A DNA stretch of 6,885 nt from Micavibrio sp. UBA5703 (GTDB lineage: Bacteria; Pseudomonadota; Alphaproteobacteria; Micavibrionales; Micavibrionaceae): positions 1 through 6,885 of the forward strand of contig DIHF01000054.1 of NCBI GenBank assembly GCA_002420015.1. Reading direction: 5' to 3'. Numbering within the stretch: the first letter of the stretch is position 1; each line of letters begins with the position of its first letter. Below are positions 1-5,736 of this stretch, piece after piece. Both the position numbers and the translations under genes were made by a program. The notes under the pieces were generated by a model that saw nothing but the letters and a program-made list of their open reading frames with translations, searched no databases and was not told the DNA's origin.

Positions 1-602
1 TGGCGCTTTTCCTGCCAGACCTGCCGCAAAGCGCGAACCATGCTCAGGATCAGCGCGTTGGAATAAAATGGCGAGTCCGCCAGAGCTTCTGGCGCAAGGG
101 CGTTATTATCGAATATGATCTGGCGCGCCTGCACATCGATGCAAAATTCTTCGCCGGTCATCGGGCCTGTGAATTCTTCAAACCCCGCCGACCATTCCAG
201 CGCGATGGCTTCCTTCAGCATGGCGCGTCCGGCCGGGCTGGTTGCGATTATCTTCAGAGCTTCGCACAAAATATTTTCGTAGGGGCTGGCTTCACTTTCA
301 TTCAATTCGAGCAAATCCGCCAGAGAACGGAATTCTCCGTTTTCCGTTGTTTGCGCCGTAAGATCATATTGATCCGGCGCGTAGTCGAAGAATTTTCCGA
401 CCGCTCTGCTCTGTATTCTTTCGATTTTCACAGCGTCTACTCTGTCGTCGTAAAGATTAAATATCGCCGGGGAGTCGGCTGAGATATACGATATCGGCGC
501 TTCGCTGGCCCACGCGTTTGGCTCCATCGCCGCTTGCGCTTGCTTTACGAGGCTGACTTCCGAATAGCGAAATGATTTCTGCGCTTTGTCGTTGTGGCAC
601 AT
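1..602 (-). CDS. Partial DUF6782-like protein (second of a tandem pair), 3' end off window
   Basis: An open minus-strand frame runs from position 632 to the left edge without a stop. I choose the ATG at 602 because an AGGA (plus-strand 611-614) lies 8 nt upstream; the ATG at 632 has no visible Shine-Dalgarno, and an ATG at 527 is another option. About 200 codons are visible. The protein is soluble, with no signal peptide or membrane segment. Near the left edge it carries SNALILSMVRALRQVWQ, which matches LLLCIRELRRHWQ of the gene upstream in the pattern R-x-L-R-x-x-W-Q. Both motifs follow a short strand ending in a hydrophobic segment (CIDVQARQIIFDNN here, YDRRAGLILINPN there). I infer that the two are diverged paralogues. 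The gene overlaps the 3' end of its neighbour by 146 nt in a different frame (176 nt from the 632 start), which is unusually long. The two are probably co-transcribed. The function is unknown, and the family name is a tentative recognition. Confidence 0.6.
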   Translation of the reverse strand, partial: MCHNDKAQKSFRYSEVSLVKQAQAAMEPNAWASEAPISYISADSPAIFNLYDDRVDAVKIERIQSRAVGKFFDYAPDQYDLTAQTTENGEFRSLADLLELNESEASPYENILCEALKIIATSPAGRAMLKEAIALEWSAGFEEFTGPMTGEEFCIDVQARQIIFDNNALAPEALADSPFYSNALILSMVRALRQVWQEKR

Positions 603-1830
603 GGCGTTGGTCCTGCTGGGGGGTTGAGCCATGAAAGAAATCACGGCCGGTAGGATCGCCTCCAGTTTGCAACTCCTGTTCCGTTTCCTTGAACGAGCGC
701 TCAAACTTGATAAACCATAGGAAATTCGCGTTGGAACGGTCGCGGACATCGGTAAAGATCGGATCGTTCATGATCGTATTGGTATGGGCCGAGAGGTAAT
801 TTTTGCCGAAGGGCAGGCTGCCCAGTGCGGAAATAAGCGCCGGGGTGATGGTCTGCGCGGCGGTTTCCATATCGAACACGTAGCCCTGATAATCGGCCAG
901 CATCTGCTGGATAAGGGTTTTATCCTGCTGGCGGCAACGCTCGGACAGGAACCAGGCCTCGAACGCGGCGGCGCAGGCTTCGCCGTTATTGATGGTACGG
1001 AAGTCGATATAGGCTTCGCGGGCAAAGGCGCGCGCGATATCGCCCATCGGTGAAATCTCAAGGCGGTCCCAGGCTTCTTTATGCCCGGATAATTGCAGCT
1101 CCCACGCACCGCGCACCATCGCGACGGCAAGGTCGGCGATCTGGGCACGGTTGACCAGCACGGCATTGTCCGGCTGGAAGGTCAGCGGATGGATAAGTGC
1201 GCCCTGGCGATGCTGCCAGTGACGGCGCAATTCGCGGATGCATAAGAGGAGCATATCCGTTTTGTCGGTATTCGGATTGATGAGGATCAGACCGGCGCGG
1301 CGGTCGTAGAAGGCTTTTTCCACCTGCGTGCTGAAGGAAATCTTTACGCCGTGTTTTTTCGCGGCTTCAAGATGCGCGTCGATATTCCGGCTTTGCGAAA
1401 GAATGGCTGTAATTTCACTTAGCAATTCTTCTTCGCTATTTTCTTTTTTGGATGGCTTGATGATTGAATCCAGATTCGAGAAAAACTCCGCGACACGTTC
1501 TTCGGTGGAAACACCGCCCTTTGCGGAAAATTTATCGTAAGCGGCGATTTCTTCTTCGAGCGTGCGCAGCTCGCTTTCAAGAATGCTGATGTCGGCCGAG
1601 AAAAATTCGCTCTCATCTTCGGCGTTGTATTCGAAATCCATGTAGAACAGCGGCTGGTCGCCGATGATCGTGCAGCTTACGGGCTGCGTGTTGTTCAACG
1701 TATACGCAACGCGGCACGGCGGGCGTTTTGCCTCGCTGCCGATACCCGGAATTTTTTCAAAAATATCGCTCATGAACCCGTGAACCCTGATCTTTTGTGT
1801 GCCCCTGATTGCCGCTTGGAAATGCCCCAC
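457..1830 (-). CDS. Large soluble protein, tentatively DUF6782 (putative metallopeptidase family)
   Basis: The 457-residue frame opens with GTG at 1830 behind a weak GGA. The ATG at 1773 (MSDIFEKIPGIG, 438 residues) is a serious alternative start. Residues 83-145 are acidic and helical, probably partly coiled coil. Residues 150-215 hold a strand (AGLILINP) followed by the helix LLLCIRELRRHWQHRQG at 194-210, the segment that made me think of DUF6782. A zinc-protease HExxH is not present: Glu200 is preceded by Arg199, and His204 is one residue too far on, so catalytic activity is doubtful. Residues 225-375 are mainly helical with W/F/Y-rich stretches, including a segment that could be a degenerate second lobe. 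The tail after about residue 390 is polar and low in complexity, and it is where the next gene overlaps out of frame. There is no signal peptide or membrane helix. A CtrA-type site sits about 125 nt upstream. It may be a regulatory or structural relative of peptidases; the function is not established. Confidence 0.75.
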   Translation of the reverse strand: MGHFQAAIRGTQKIRVHGFMSDIFEKIPGIGSEAKRPPCRVAYTLNNTQPVSCTIIGDQPLFYMDFEYNAEDESEFFSADISILESELRTLEEEIAAYDKFSAKGGVSTEERVAEFFSNLDSIIKPSKKENSEEELLSEITAILSQSRNIDAHLEAAKKHGVKISFSTQVEKAFYDRRAGLILINPNTDKTDMLLLCIRELRRHWQHRQGALIHPLTFQPDNAVLVNRAQIADLAVAMVRGAWELQLSGHKEAWDRLEISPMGDIARAFAREAYIDFRTINNGEACAAAFEAWFLSERCRQQDKTLIQQMLADYQGYVFDMETAAQTITPALISALGSLPFGKNYLSAHTNTIMNDPIFTDVRDRSNANFLWFIKFERSFKETEQELQTGGDPTGRDFFHGSTPQQDQRHVPQRQSAEIISLFGSQPRKASASGDGAKRVGQRSADIVYLSRLPGDI

Positions 1831-1929
1831 AATTTCCGGGCGGCAGACCGCCGTTATTGCTGGCGGTATAGGTTCATTATGCGGGGGAAGTTATTAACGT
1901 TTTCTTGCTAAAACGCAGAAAAACAAGGC

Positions 1930-1968
1930 TTTATCGAAATTGCGGCACGATTTTTAAACGCCCATTAA
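1930..1968 (-). promoter_or_regulatory. CtrA-type box TTAA-N7-TTAA with possible -10
   Basis: TTAA at 1954-1957 and TTAA at 1965-1968 are separated by exactly seven bases, which is the full consensus of the alphaproteobacterial cell-cycle regulator CtrA. Read on the minus strand, a GATAAA at 1935-1930 lies 18 bp beyond the proximal half-site. In CtrA-activated promoters the box commonly sits at -35, so this would place transcription start near 1923, about 90 nt upstream of the GTG at 1830. The perfect box is seen directly; its occupancy and the -10 assignment are inference. By chance one such 8-base pattern is expected roughly once in 65 kb of even-composition DNA, more often in AT-rich spacers. 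Confidence 0.45.
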
Positions 1969-2012
1969 CATATCATGGCTGTTTGGTGATGTTTTGTTAA
2001 CTTCTTCAGCGA

Positions 2013-2131
2013 CGTCATCCCCGGCCAGCGAGGCCGCAAGGCCGAACGCCGAACGGGGATCTAGGAGTTATGTGCGGCGCAAAGCGCCGCTCTTTGTAAT
2101 CGGCTAGATACCCGCCTTCGCGGGTATGACG
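2013..2131. repeat. Palindromic repeat element, GTCAT-ended, element 1
   Basis: The element runs from CGTCAT (2013-2018) to ATGACG (2126-2131). Inside it ATCTAG (2059-2064) pairs with CTAGAT (2104-2109). Between each outer and inner box is an arm: the left arm is bounded by CCCCG and CGGGG, and the right arm is the perfect hairpin ATACCCGC-CTTC-GCGGGTAT at 2108-2127. The central spacer carries a third perfect hairpin, GCGGCGC-AAA-GCGCCGC at 2074-2090. The result folds as a cloverleaf. Similar GTCAT-ended palindromes are common dispersed non-coding repeats in proteobacteria. It carries no coding sequence and may act as a bidirectional terminator or mRNA stabiliser here. Confidence 0.8.
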
Positions 2132-2152
2132 AAGAAGGGGGTAATGGTACTG

Positions 2153-2767
2153 CTATTGCCCGAATACATCATCGAGAACGGGCATATCCTCAATGAGTAG
2201 TTCTTCGTCGGTCAGGGTAACCGTGCCGTCCGGCTTGACGTAGATATCCGTCTTAAAAAGCGAGTCCTTGAACATCACCCGCGCCTCAAGGCAATAGGTG
2301 CCCTTTTCGTCCTTCTTCTTAATGCTGACAGGCCCCAGCATTTTGCCGATCGCCTTGCGGGCTGCCGGCGGCGGGTCTTCCTTCCAGTTAATGTCGTCGA
2401 CATTTTCCGTGATGATAAAGCGGCCGTGGCGTCCCCTGATATAGGTGAAGAAAAACCGCGCATAATCGGCAACGGTTTCATCGTCGAGCTTGATGGGAAC
2501 CTTTTTGTTCAGCGCGTAAATCGGGCCGTTCGTCCAGTCGAGAATTGTCGCGCTTCCGCGCTTGTAGATGACAAAGCGCCGCGCCGGGGGATTGACCGAA
2601 AAATCCGCGATATCAAGAAATGTGTAGCCGGGATAAAACGGCAGATCATGGGCCATAACAGTGGCCTCCACCGGATCGAACAACGTGCCATCCAGCAGCG
2701 GATTGACCTCATCCAGCACCGTGGCGGCTTCGGCAAGTTCCAGCTTTTTAAAGGCTTCGGCGAACAT
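2153..2767 (-). CDS. Hypothetical protein, 204 residues
   Basis: I do not recognise this family. The frame starts with ATG at 2767 and ends with TAG at 2153; the Shine-Dalgarno is weak (an AGGA about 15 nt upstream and a purine-rich AAAAGAA nearer). The product is soluble, without signal peptide or membrane helix. The N-terminal 20 residues look helical. Residues 30-90 alternate hydrophobic strands and turns (FYPGYTFLDIADF, RFVIYKRGSATILDW). Residues 95-130 hold an aromatic-rich helix, DYARFFFTYIRGRHGRF. Residues 141-185 look like beta-hairpins (EARVMFKDSLFKTDIYVKP), and the tail is acidic (DEELLIEDMPVLDD). Base use and protein-like composition support a real gene. It is divergent from hemE across the candidate origin region, the slot that in several alphaproteobacteria holds other conserved genes, so its position may reflect local rearrangement. 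Confidence 0.75.
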   Translation of the reverse strand: MFAEAFKKLELAEAATVLDEVNPLLDGTLFDPVEATVMAHDLPFYPGYTFLDIADFSVNPPARRFVIYKRGSATILDWTNGPIYALNKKVPIKLDDETVADYARFFFTYIRGRHGRFIITENVDDINWKEDPPPAARKAIGKMLGPVSIKKKDEKGTYCLEARVMFKDSLFKTDIYVKPDGTVTLTDEELLIEDMPVLDDVFGQ

Positions 2768-2878
2768 AACGATTCTTTTCTATCCTATGGCAATAACCCA
2801 ACCCTTCATGCTTAACACATGTGATAGCTCTGTGAAAGAATCATGAATGGTTTCGGTATGAAATACGGGATGAAAATA

Positions 2879-2908
2879 CCCCCAAAAAAGGGTTTTTGGT
2901 CCGGGGGT
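2879..2908. repeat. Inverted repeat CCAAAAA / TTTTTGG with flanking C5 / G5
   Basis: CCAAAAA at 2882-2888 and TTTTTGG at 2893-2899 form a 7-bp stem with a four-base loop. It can be read as extended by CCCCC (2879-2883) against GGGGG (2903-2907) if three bases are bulged. The right arm overlaps the first copy of the nearby 12-bp direct repeat. Its role is unknown; in this spacer it may be a protein-binding or structural element. Confidence 0.4.
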
Positions 2909-2951
2909 CTTATTCACGCCCTTTGAGGTTTTCAATATCGGTTTTTGGTCC
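2891..2951 (+). repeat. 12-bp direct repeat GGTTTTTGGTCC, two copies
   Basis: GGTTTTTGGTCC occurs at 2891-2902 and again at 2940-2951, with start points 49 bp apart. The second copy runs into GTCCC-TC-GGGAC (2948-2959), a perfect 5-bp hairpin. A 12-bp exact repeat this close is unlikely by chance. It could be an iteron-like protein-binding site or a remnant of a local duplication. Confidence 0.5.
2910..2918 (+). promoter_or_regulatory. DnaA-box-like TTATTCACG
   Basis: The nonamer TTATTCACG differs from the DnaA box TTATNCACA only at the last base. Weaker 7-of-9 matches appear around 3033 and on the opposite strand around 3021. A single near-match is weak evidence by itself, but its location upstream of hemE adds weight. 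Confidence 0.35.
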
Positions 2952-3072
2952 CTCGGGACGAATCATGGCGAATCGTGGGATCTGCTTTTTGAGGGCTTTT
3001 TATAGATCTGTGAGCGAATCTCCGCATAAATTTTATACATGTTTTGCGGCGTGCCTATCACTATCCAAAACC

Positions 3073-3104
3073 TTTTTTAAAAATATATTTATTTTTTAAA
3101 AAAT
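3073..3104. other. 32-bp pure A/T tract, possible DNA-unwinding element
   Basis: All 32 bases from 3073 to 3104 are A or T, in blocks of T and A runs, ending 35 bp before the hemE start. Such a run stands out against the surrounding sequence. It may be an unwinding element of an origin, an UP-like promoter element, or both. Confidence 0.45.
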
Positions 3105-3139
3105 CCCGTAAGGTCGCTTCTCGAAGATTGGAAAAATTC

Positions 3140-4168
3140 ATGGAAAATAATAAACCGTTTCTGGAAGTTTTACAGGGAAGAAAAACAGATCGCATACCGT
3201 TCTGGTTCATGCGTCAGGCCGGGCGTTATTTGCCTGAGTACCGGGAATTGCGCAGCCGGAAAAACGGATTTCTGGACATGGCGTTTGACTCAGGTGCCGC
3301 ATGCGAAATCACCTTGCAGCCCATCCGGCGCTTTGGGATGGATGCGGCGATTATTTTTTCCGATATTCTGGTTATTCCCTATGCGTTGGGGCAGCGTTTA
3401 GAATTTCTCGAAGGCGAAGGGCCAAAGCTTGAGAGGCTGCGGACTGGCGCAGATATCGCAAAACTTAATCCCGGTTTGATGGAGAGAAAACTCTCCCCCG
3501 TTTACGAGGCCATCGCGAAAGTTTCATCGAAGCTGGATGATAAAACCGCGCTCATCGGTTTTGCCGGCGCGCCGTGGACGGTGGCGACCTACATGGTTGA
3601 AGGCGGCGGGAGCAAGGATTTTATCGCCGTCAAGAAAATGGCCTATAGCGATCCGCAGACATTCGCTGCGCTCATTGATCTTCTTGTCGAATCAACAGCC
3701 CATTACCTGATCCGTCAGGTCGAAGCGGGTGCGGAAGCGCTCCAGATTTTTGATAGCTGGTCTGGTGTTCTGGACAGTGATGAATTCAGGAAATGGGTGA
3801 TCCAGCCGACAAAACAGATTGTCGATCTGGTCCGCGATTCGTACCCACAAATTCCGATCATCGGCTTTCCAAAGGGTGCCGGATATAATTACATGGCCTA
3901 TGCGGAAGGCACGGGGGTGAACGTTTTGGGCCTTGATAGTCAGGTGCCGACGAAATGGGCAGCGCGTGTCTTACAACCCCTTAAACCTGTTCAGGGGAAC
4001 CTGGATCCCATCGCGCTTCTGGCCGGTGGCGATGCGATGAAACTGGCGGCGGAGCGCATTATCGCGGATTTGTCTTCTGGTCCGTTTGTTTTCAATCTTG
4101 GCCACGGTATTCACAAAGACACGCCCGTTGAACATGTCGAACAACTGGTGAAAATGATACGGTCATGA
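3140..4168 (+). CDS. hemE: Uroporphyrinogen III decarboxylase
   Basis: This cytoplasmic enzyme decarboxylates the four acetate side chains of uroporphyrinogen III to give coproporphyrinogen III in heme biosynthesis. The 342-residue length is typical. The N-terminal family signature PFWFMRQAGRYLPEYR (20-35) holds the substrate-binding arginines 25 and 29; Asp75 in FSDILVIP is the key pyrrole-binding aspartate; GFAGAPWT (140-147) is the second signature, followed by Tyr151; Ser206 lies in FDSWSG and His322 in NLGHGI. All expected catalytic-pocket residues are present. I choose the ATG at 3140, preceded by GGA at 3130-3132, because homologues begin close to this point; the open frame reaches upstream to a TTG at 3044, but that extension is encoded by the A/T tract and is K/F-rich junk. 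The stop overlaps the hemH start in ATGA, so translation is probably coupled. Confidence 0.97.
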   Translation: MENNKPFLEVLQGRKTDRIPFWFMRQAGRYLPEYRELRSRKNGFLDMAFDSGAACEITLQPIRRFGMDAAIIFSDILVIPYALGQRLEFLEGEGPKLERLRTGADIAKLNPGLMERKLSPVYEAIAKVSSKLDDKTALIGFAGAPWTVATYMVEGGGSKDFIAVKKMAYSDPQTFAALIDLLVESTAHYLIRQVEAGAEALQIFDSWSGVLDSDEFRKWVIQPTKQIVDLVRDSYPQIPIIGFPKGAGYNYMAYAEGTGVNVLGLDSQVPTKWAARVLQPLKPVQGNLDPIALLAGGDAMKLAAERIIADLSSGPFVFNLGHGIHKDTPVEHVEQLVKMIRS

Positions 4169-5283
4169 AAAAAACGGCGGTAGTTTTGTTCAACCTCGGC
4201 GGGCCGGATTCGAAAGAATCGATCAAGCCGTTCCTCTTCAATTTCTTCATGGACAAAAACATCGTGCGGCTGCCTTTGCCGTTTCGTTATTTGCTGGCAA
4301 AAAAAATCAGCGTGAACCGCTCAAAAAACGAGGCGAATGACAGCTACGGATTGCTTGGTTACAAATCCCCCCTTCTCGAAAATTCACAAGCGCAGGCGGA
4401 TGCCCTCGAAAAAACTCTTGAAAAAAACTTCAAGGTCTTCGTCAGCATGCGTTACTGGCATCCGATGGCGAATGAGGTTGCACAGGAAGTTAAAAACTAC
4501 GGGCCGGATAAAATCATTCTGCTACCGCTTTATCCGCAGTTCTCAACCACCACCACGCGCTCCTCGTTTCAAACATGGAAAGCGGCGGCACGCCGTGCCG
4601 GGCTTGATGTTCCTACCGTTGAACTCTGCTGCTATCCGCTGAACGAAGGCTTCGTCAAGGCCTCTGCGGAAAACATCAATACGGTTTATCAAATCGCACA
4701 AAACGAAGGCCACAAAAATATCCGCATTCTCTTTTCCGCGCACGGCCTGCCGGAAAAAATCGTCAGGGACGGCGATCCGTACCAATGGCAATGCGAGCAA
4801 GCGGCCGAGAAAATAGTTGAAGAGCTAAAATTTGTCATTTCGAACCCTGCGCAGCGGGGTGAGAAATCTCAAATAATAAAAGGAGATTCCTCGGCTTCGC
4901 CTCGGAATGACAACAAAGGGATCGACTGGCAAATCTGCTATCAATCCCGCGTGGGCCGCCTGAAATGGATTGGGCCGTCGCTGGACGAGGCGCTCGAAAA
5001 GGCCGCGCAGGACAAAAAAGCGGTCATCGTTTACCCGCACGCCTTCACCCAGGAACATGTTGAAACGCTGGTCGAGCTGGACATCGAATACAAGCACAAG
5101 GCCGAAGCGCTCGGTATTTTCGGCTATTACCGCGCGCCGACCGTTGGTACGCATCCGGCTTATATCGACGGCCTTGCCGCCATCATCCGCAAGCACATTG
5201 ACAGGTCCGGCGTTTCACCCGAATGTGGGAACGTTATCTGCCCGGCATCCTTTGGGCATTGTTACGCGAGGCAATATGGCTGA
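4165..5283 (+). CDS. hemH: Ferrochelatase with an in-frame palindromic-repeat insertion
   Basis: The enzyme inserts ferrous iron into protoporphyrin IX to make protoheme. Diagnostic segments are NLGGPD (10-15), MRYWHPM (95-101), LLPLYPQFSTTTTRS (119-133), FSAHGLP with metal-site His193, SRVGRLKWIGPS (261-272) and HVETL with catalytic Glu300. The product is 372 residues, against about 340-350 for close relatives. The surplus is the stretch Phe223-Asn250, which lies between helix EKIVEEL and strand WQICYQSRVG and is encoded by a palindromic repeat; its polar composition suggests an exposed loop. Without it the protein would be about 344 residues. All catalytic residues are intact, so I expect an active enzyme. 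Cys354, Cys359 and Cys366 at the C-terminus may ligate a [2Fe-2S] cluster, as reported for some other ferrochelatases; the fourth ligand is unclear. The start overlaps the hemE stop by 4 nt, and the end overlaps hemJ by 8 nt. Confidence 0.96.
   Translation: MKKTAVVLFNLGGPDSKESIKPFLFNFFMDKNIVRLPLPFRYLLAKKISVNRSKNEANDSYGLLGYKSPLLENSQAQADALEKTLEKNFKVFVSMRYWHPMANEVAQEVKNYGPDKIILLPLYPQFSTTTTRSSFQTWKAAARRAGLDVPTVELCCYPLNEGFVKASAENINTVYQIAQNEGHKNIRILFSAHGLPEKIVRDGDPYQWQCEQAAEKIVEELKFVISNPAQRGEKSQIIKGDSSASPRNDNKGIDWQICYQSRVGRLKWIGPSLDEALEKAAQDKKAVIVYPHAFTQEHVETLVELDIEYKHKAEALGIFGYYRAPTVGTHPAYIDGLAAIIRKHIDRSGVSPECGNVICPASFGHCYARQYG
4832..4913 (+). repeat. Palindromic repeat inserted in frame in hemH, element 2
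   Basis: The outer ends TTGTCATT (4832-4839) and AATGACAA (4906-4913) are perfect 8-bp inverted repeats, extended imperfectly inward. Inner boxes GAGAAATCTC (4861-4870) and GAGATTCCTC (4883-4892) pair at 9 of 10 positions around an A-rich loop. The left arm is GC-rich (ACCCTGCGCAGCGGGGT region) and the right arm holds GGC-TTC-GCC. The element is open in the hemH frame, and 28 codons (4831-4914) would account for the extra length of the protein. The arrangement is like the Rickettsia palindromic elements, which also persist inside essential genes. The two outer ends, the frame and the excess length are seen; the origin by insertion is inferred. Confidence 0.85.
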
Positions 5284-5722
5284 GACATTGATGCAATATT
5301 ACGACTGGCTGCGCGCCCTGCACATCATCAGCGTCATCGCGTGGATGGCGGGGATGCTCTATCTGCCGCGCTTGTTCGTCTATCACGCCGACGCGCAAAA
5401 GGGCTCCGATAAATCCGAGACGTTCAAAGTCATGGAAAGAAAACTTCTCAAAATCATCATGAACCCGGCTTTTGTTTCTTCATGGGTATTTGGCCTTTTA
5501 ATGCTCTGGGCCAATCCATCACTGCTGTCCCAAGGCTGGATGCATGTAAAGCTGACCGGGATTATCGTGCTCAGCGGGCTGCACCATGTCTATGCCCGCT
5601 GGGTGAAGAAATTCGCACGCGACGAAAACATCCGCCCGGCCAAATTCTACCGCATCTGGAACGAAGCCCCCGCCCTTGTCATGGTGATTATCGTCATCAT
5701 GGCGGTTGTCGAACCTTTTTAG
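5276..5722 (+). CDS. hemJ: Protoporphyrinogen IX oxidase HemJ (four-helix membrane protein)
   Basis: HemJ oxidises protoporphyrinogen IX to protoporphyrin IX in the inner membrane and stands in for HemG/HemY in most alphaproteobacteria. The 148-residue length is typical. Four membrane segments can be seen at about 12-36, 57-78, 88-108 and 130-147. Family hallmarks are LHIISVIAWMAGMLYLPRLFVYH with conserved His16, HVKLTGIIVLSGLHH with Lys92 and His103, and the RIWNEAP motif before the last helix. I choose ATG 5276, which follows GAGG with a four-base gap and overlaps the hemH stop by 8 nt; ATG 5291 (MQYYDWLRALH) is an alternative. The frame stays open upstream inside hemH but that part is a shadow. 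Overlap with hemH and shared strand point to one operon that supplies HemH with its substrate. Confidence 0.95.
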   Translation: MAETLMQYYDWLRALHIISVIAWMAGMLYLPRLFVYHADAQKGSDKSETFKVMERKLLKIIMNPAFVSSWVFGLLMLWANPSLLSQGWMHVKLTGIIVLSGLHHVYARWVKKFARDENIRPAKFYRIWNEAPALVMVIIVIMAVVEPF

Positions 5723-5736
5723 CAGCTTTTCTTAAC

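Larger units (their letters stand above)
1831..2152. other. Non-coding spacer between two minus-strand genes
   Basis: I see no convincing gene in this 322-bp stretch. Its left part (1831-2000) is AT-rich with several TTAA motifs and should hold the promoter of the minus-strand gene starting at 1830. Its right part is occupied by the palindromic element at 2013-2131, which lies just past the stop codon of the gene at 2153-2767 and may help end its transcript. Confidence 0.6.
2771..3020. promoter_or_regulatory. Cluster of five GANTC (CcrM-type) methylation sites
   Basis: GATTC at 2771-2775 and GAATC at 2838-2842, 2960-2964, 2970-2974 and 3016-3020 make five GANTC sites in 250 bp, where about one is expected by chance. 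Two of them are exactly 10 bp apart, one helical turn. GANTC is the target of the cell-cycle adenine methyltransferase CcrM of many alphaproteobacteria, and the Caulobacter origin is also rich in it. The methyltransferase itself is not in this window. Confidence 0.5.
2768..3139. other. Candidate chromosomal origin (oriC-like) region upstream of hemE
   Basis: This 372-bp spacer separates a minus-strand gene from hemE and holds no convincing gene. The origin of Caulobacter crescentus and the predicted origin of Rickettsia lie directly upstream of hemE, which is the established-knowledge part of the case. In the sequence itself there are five GANTC sites (2771, 2838, 2960, 2970, 3016), a DnaA-box-like TTATTCACG (2910-2918), a 12-bp direct repeat, several short hairpins and a 32-bp run of A/T only (3073-3104) that could unwind easily. 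Against it, I find no second good DnaA box and no perfect CtrA site here, and the usual neighbour genes on the far side are absent. The hemE promoter must also lie in this stretch, but I cannot place it with confidence. Confidence 0.45.

Noticed and set aside
768..1166. Minus-strand and plus-strand ORFs within the 457-residue gene
   Set aside because: Their Arg/Pro/Ser-rich composition is typical of shadow frames, and they lie wholly inside a better-supported gene.
2074..2090. Intrinsic terminator at the perfect hairpin GCGGCGC-AAA-GCGCCGC
   Set aside because: The following TCTTTGT is too weak a T tract, and the hairpin is better explained as an arm of the palindromic repeat.
2426..2846. Plus-strand ORFs opposite the 204-residue gene
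   Set aside because: They are antisense shadows; the minus frame has the more protein-like composition and a defined start and stop.
3001..3040. hemE promoter with -10 at TATAGAT or TATACAT
   Set aside because: Neither has a recognisable -35 at 16-18 bp, so I do not annotate a promoter.
3044..3139. Extended hemE start at a TTG, adding 32 residues
   Set aside because: The extra residues are encoded by the A/T tract and spacer, do not resemble HemE, and the ATG at 3140 fits the family start.
4970..5275. Upstream extension of the hemJ frame inside hemH
   Set aside because: It is an arginine-rich shadow of hemH; HemJ homologues start at about MAETLMQYYDWLRALH.
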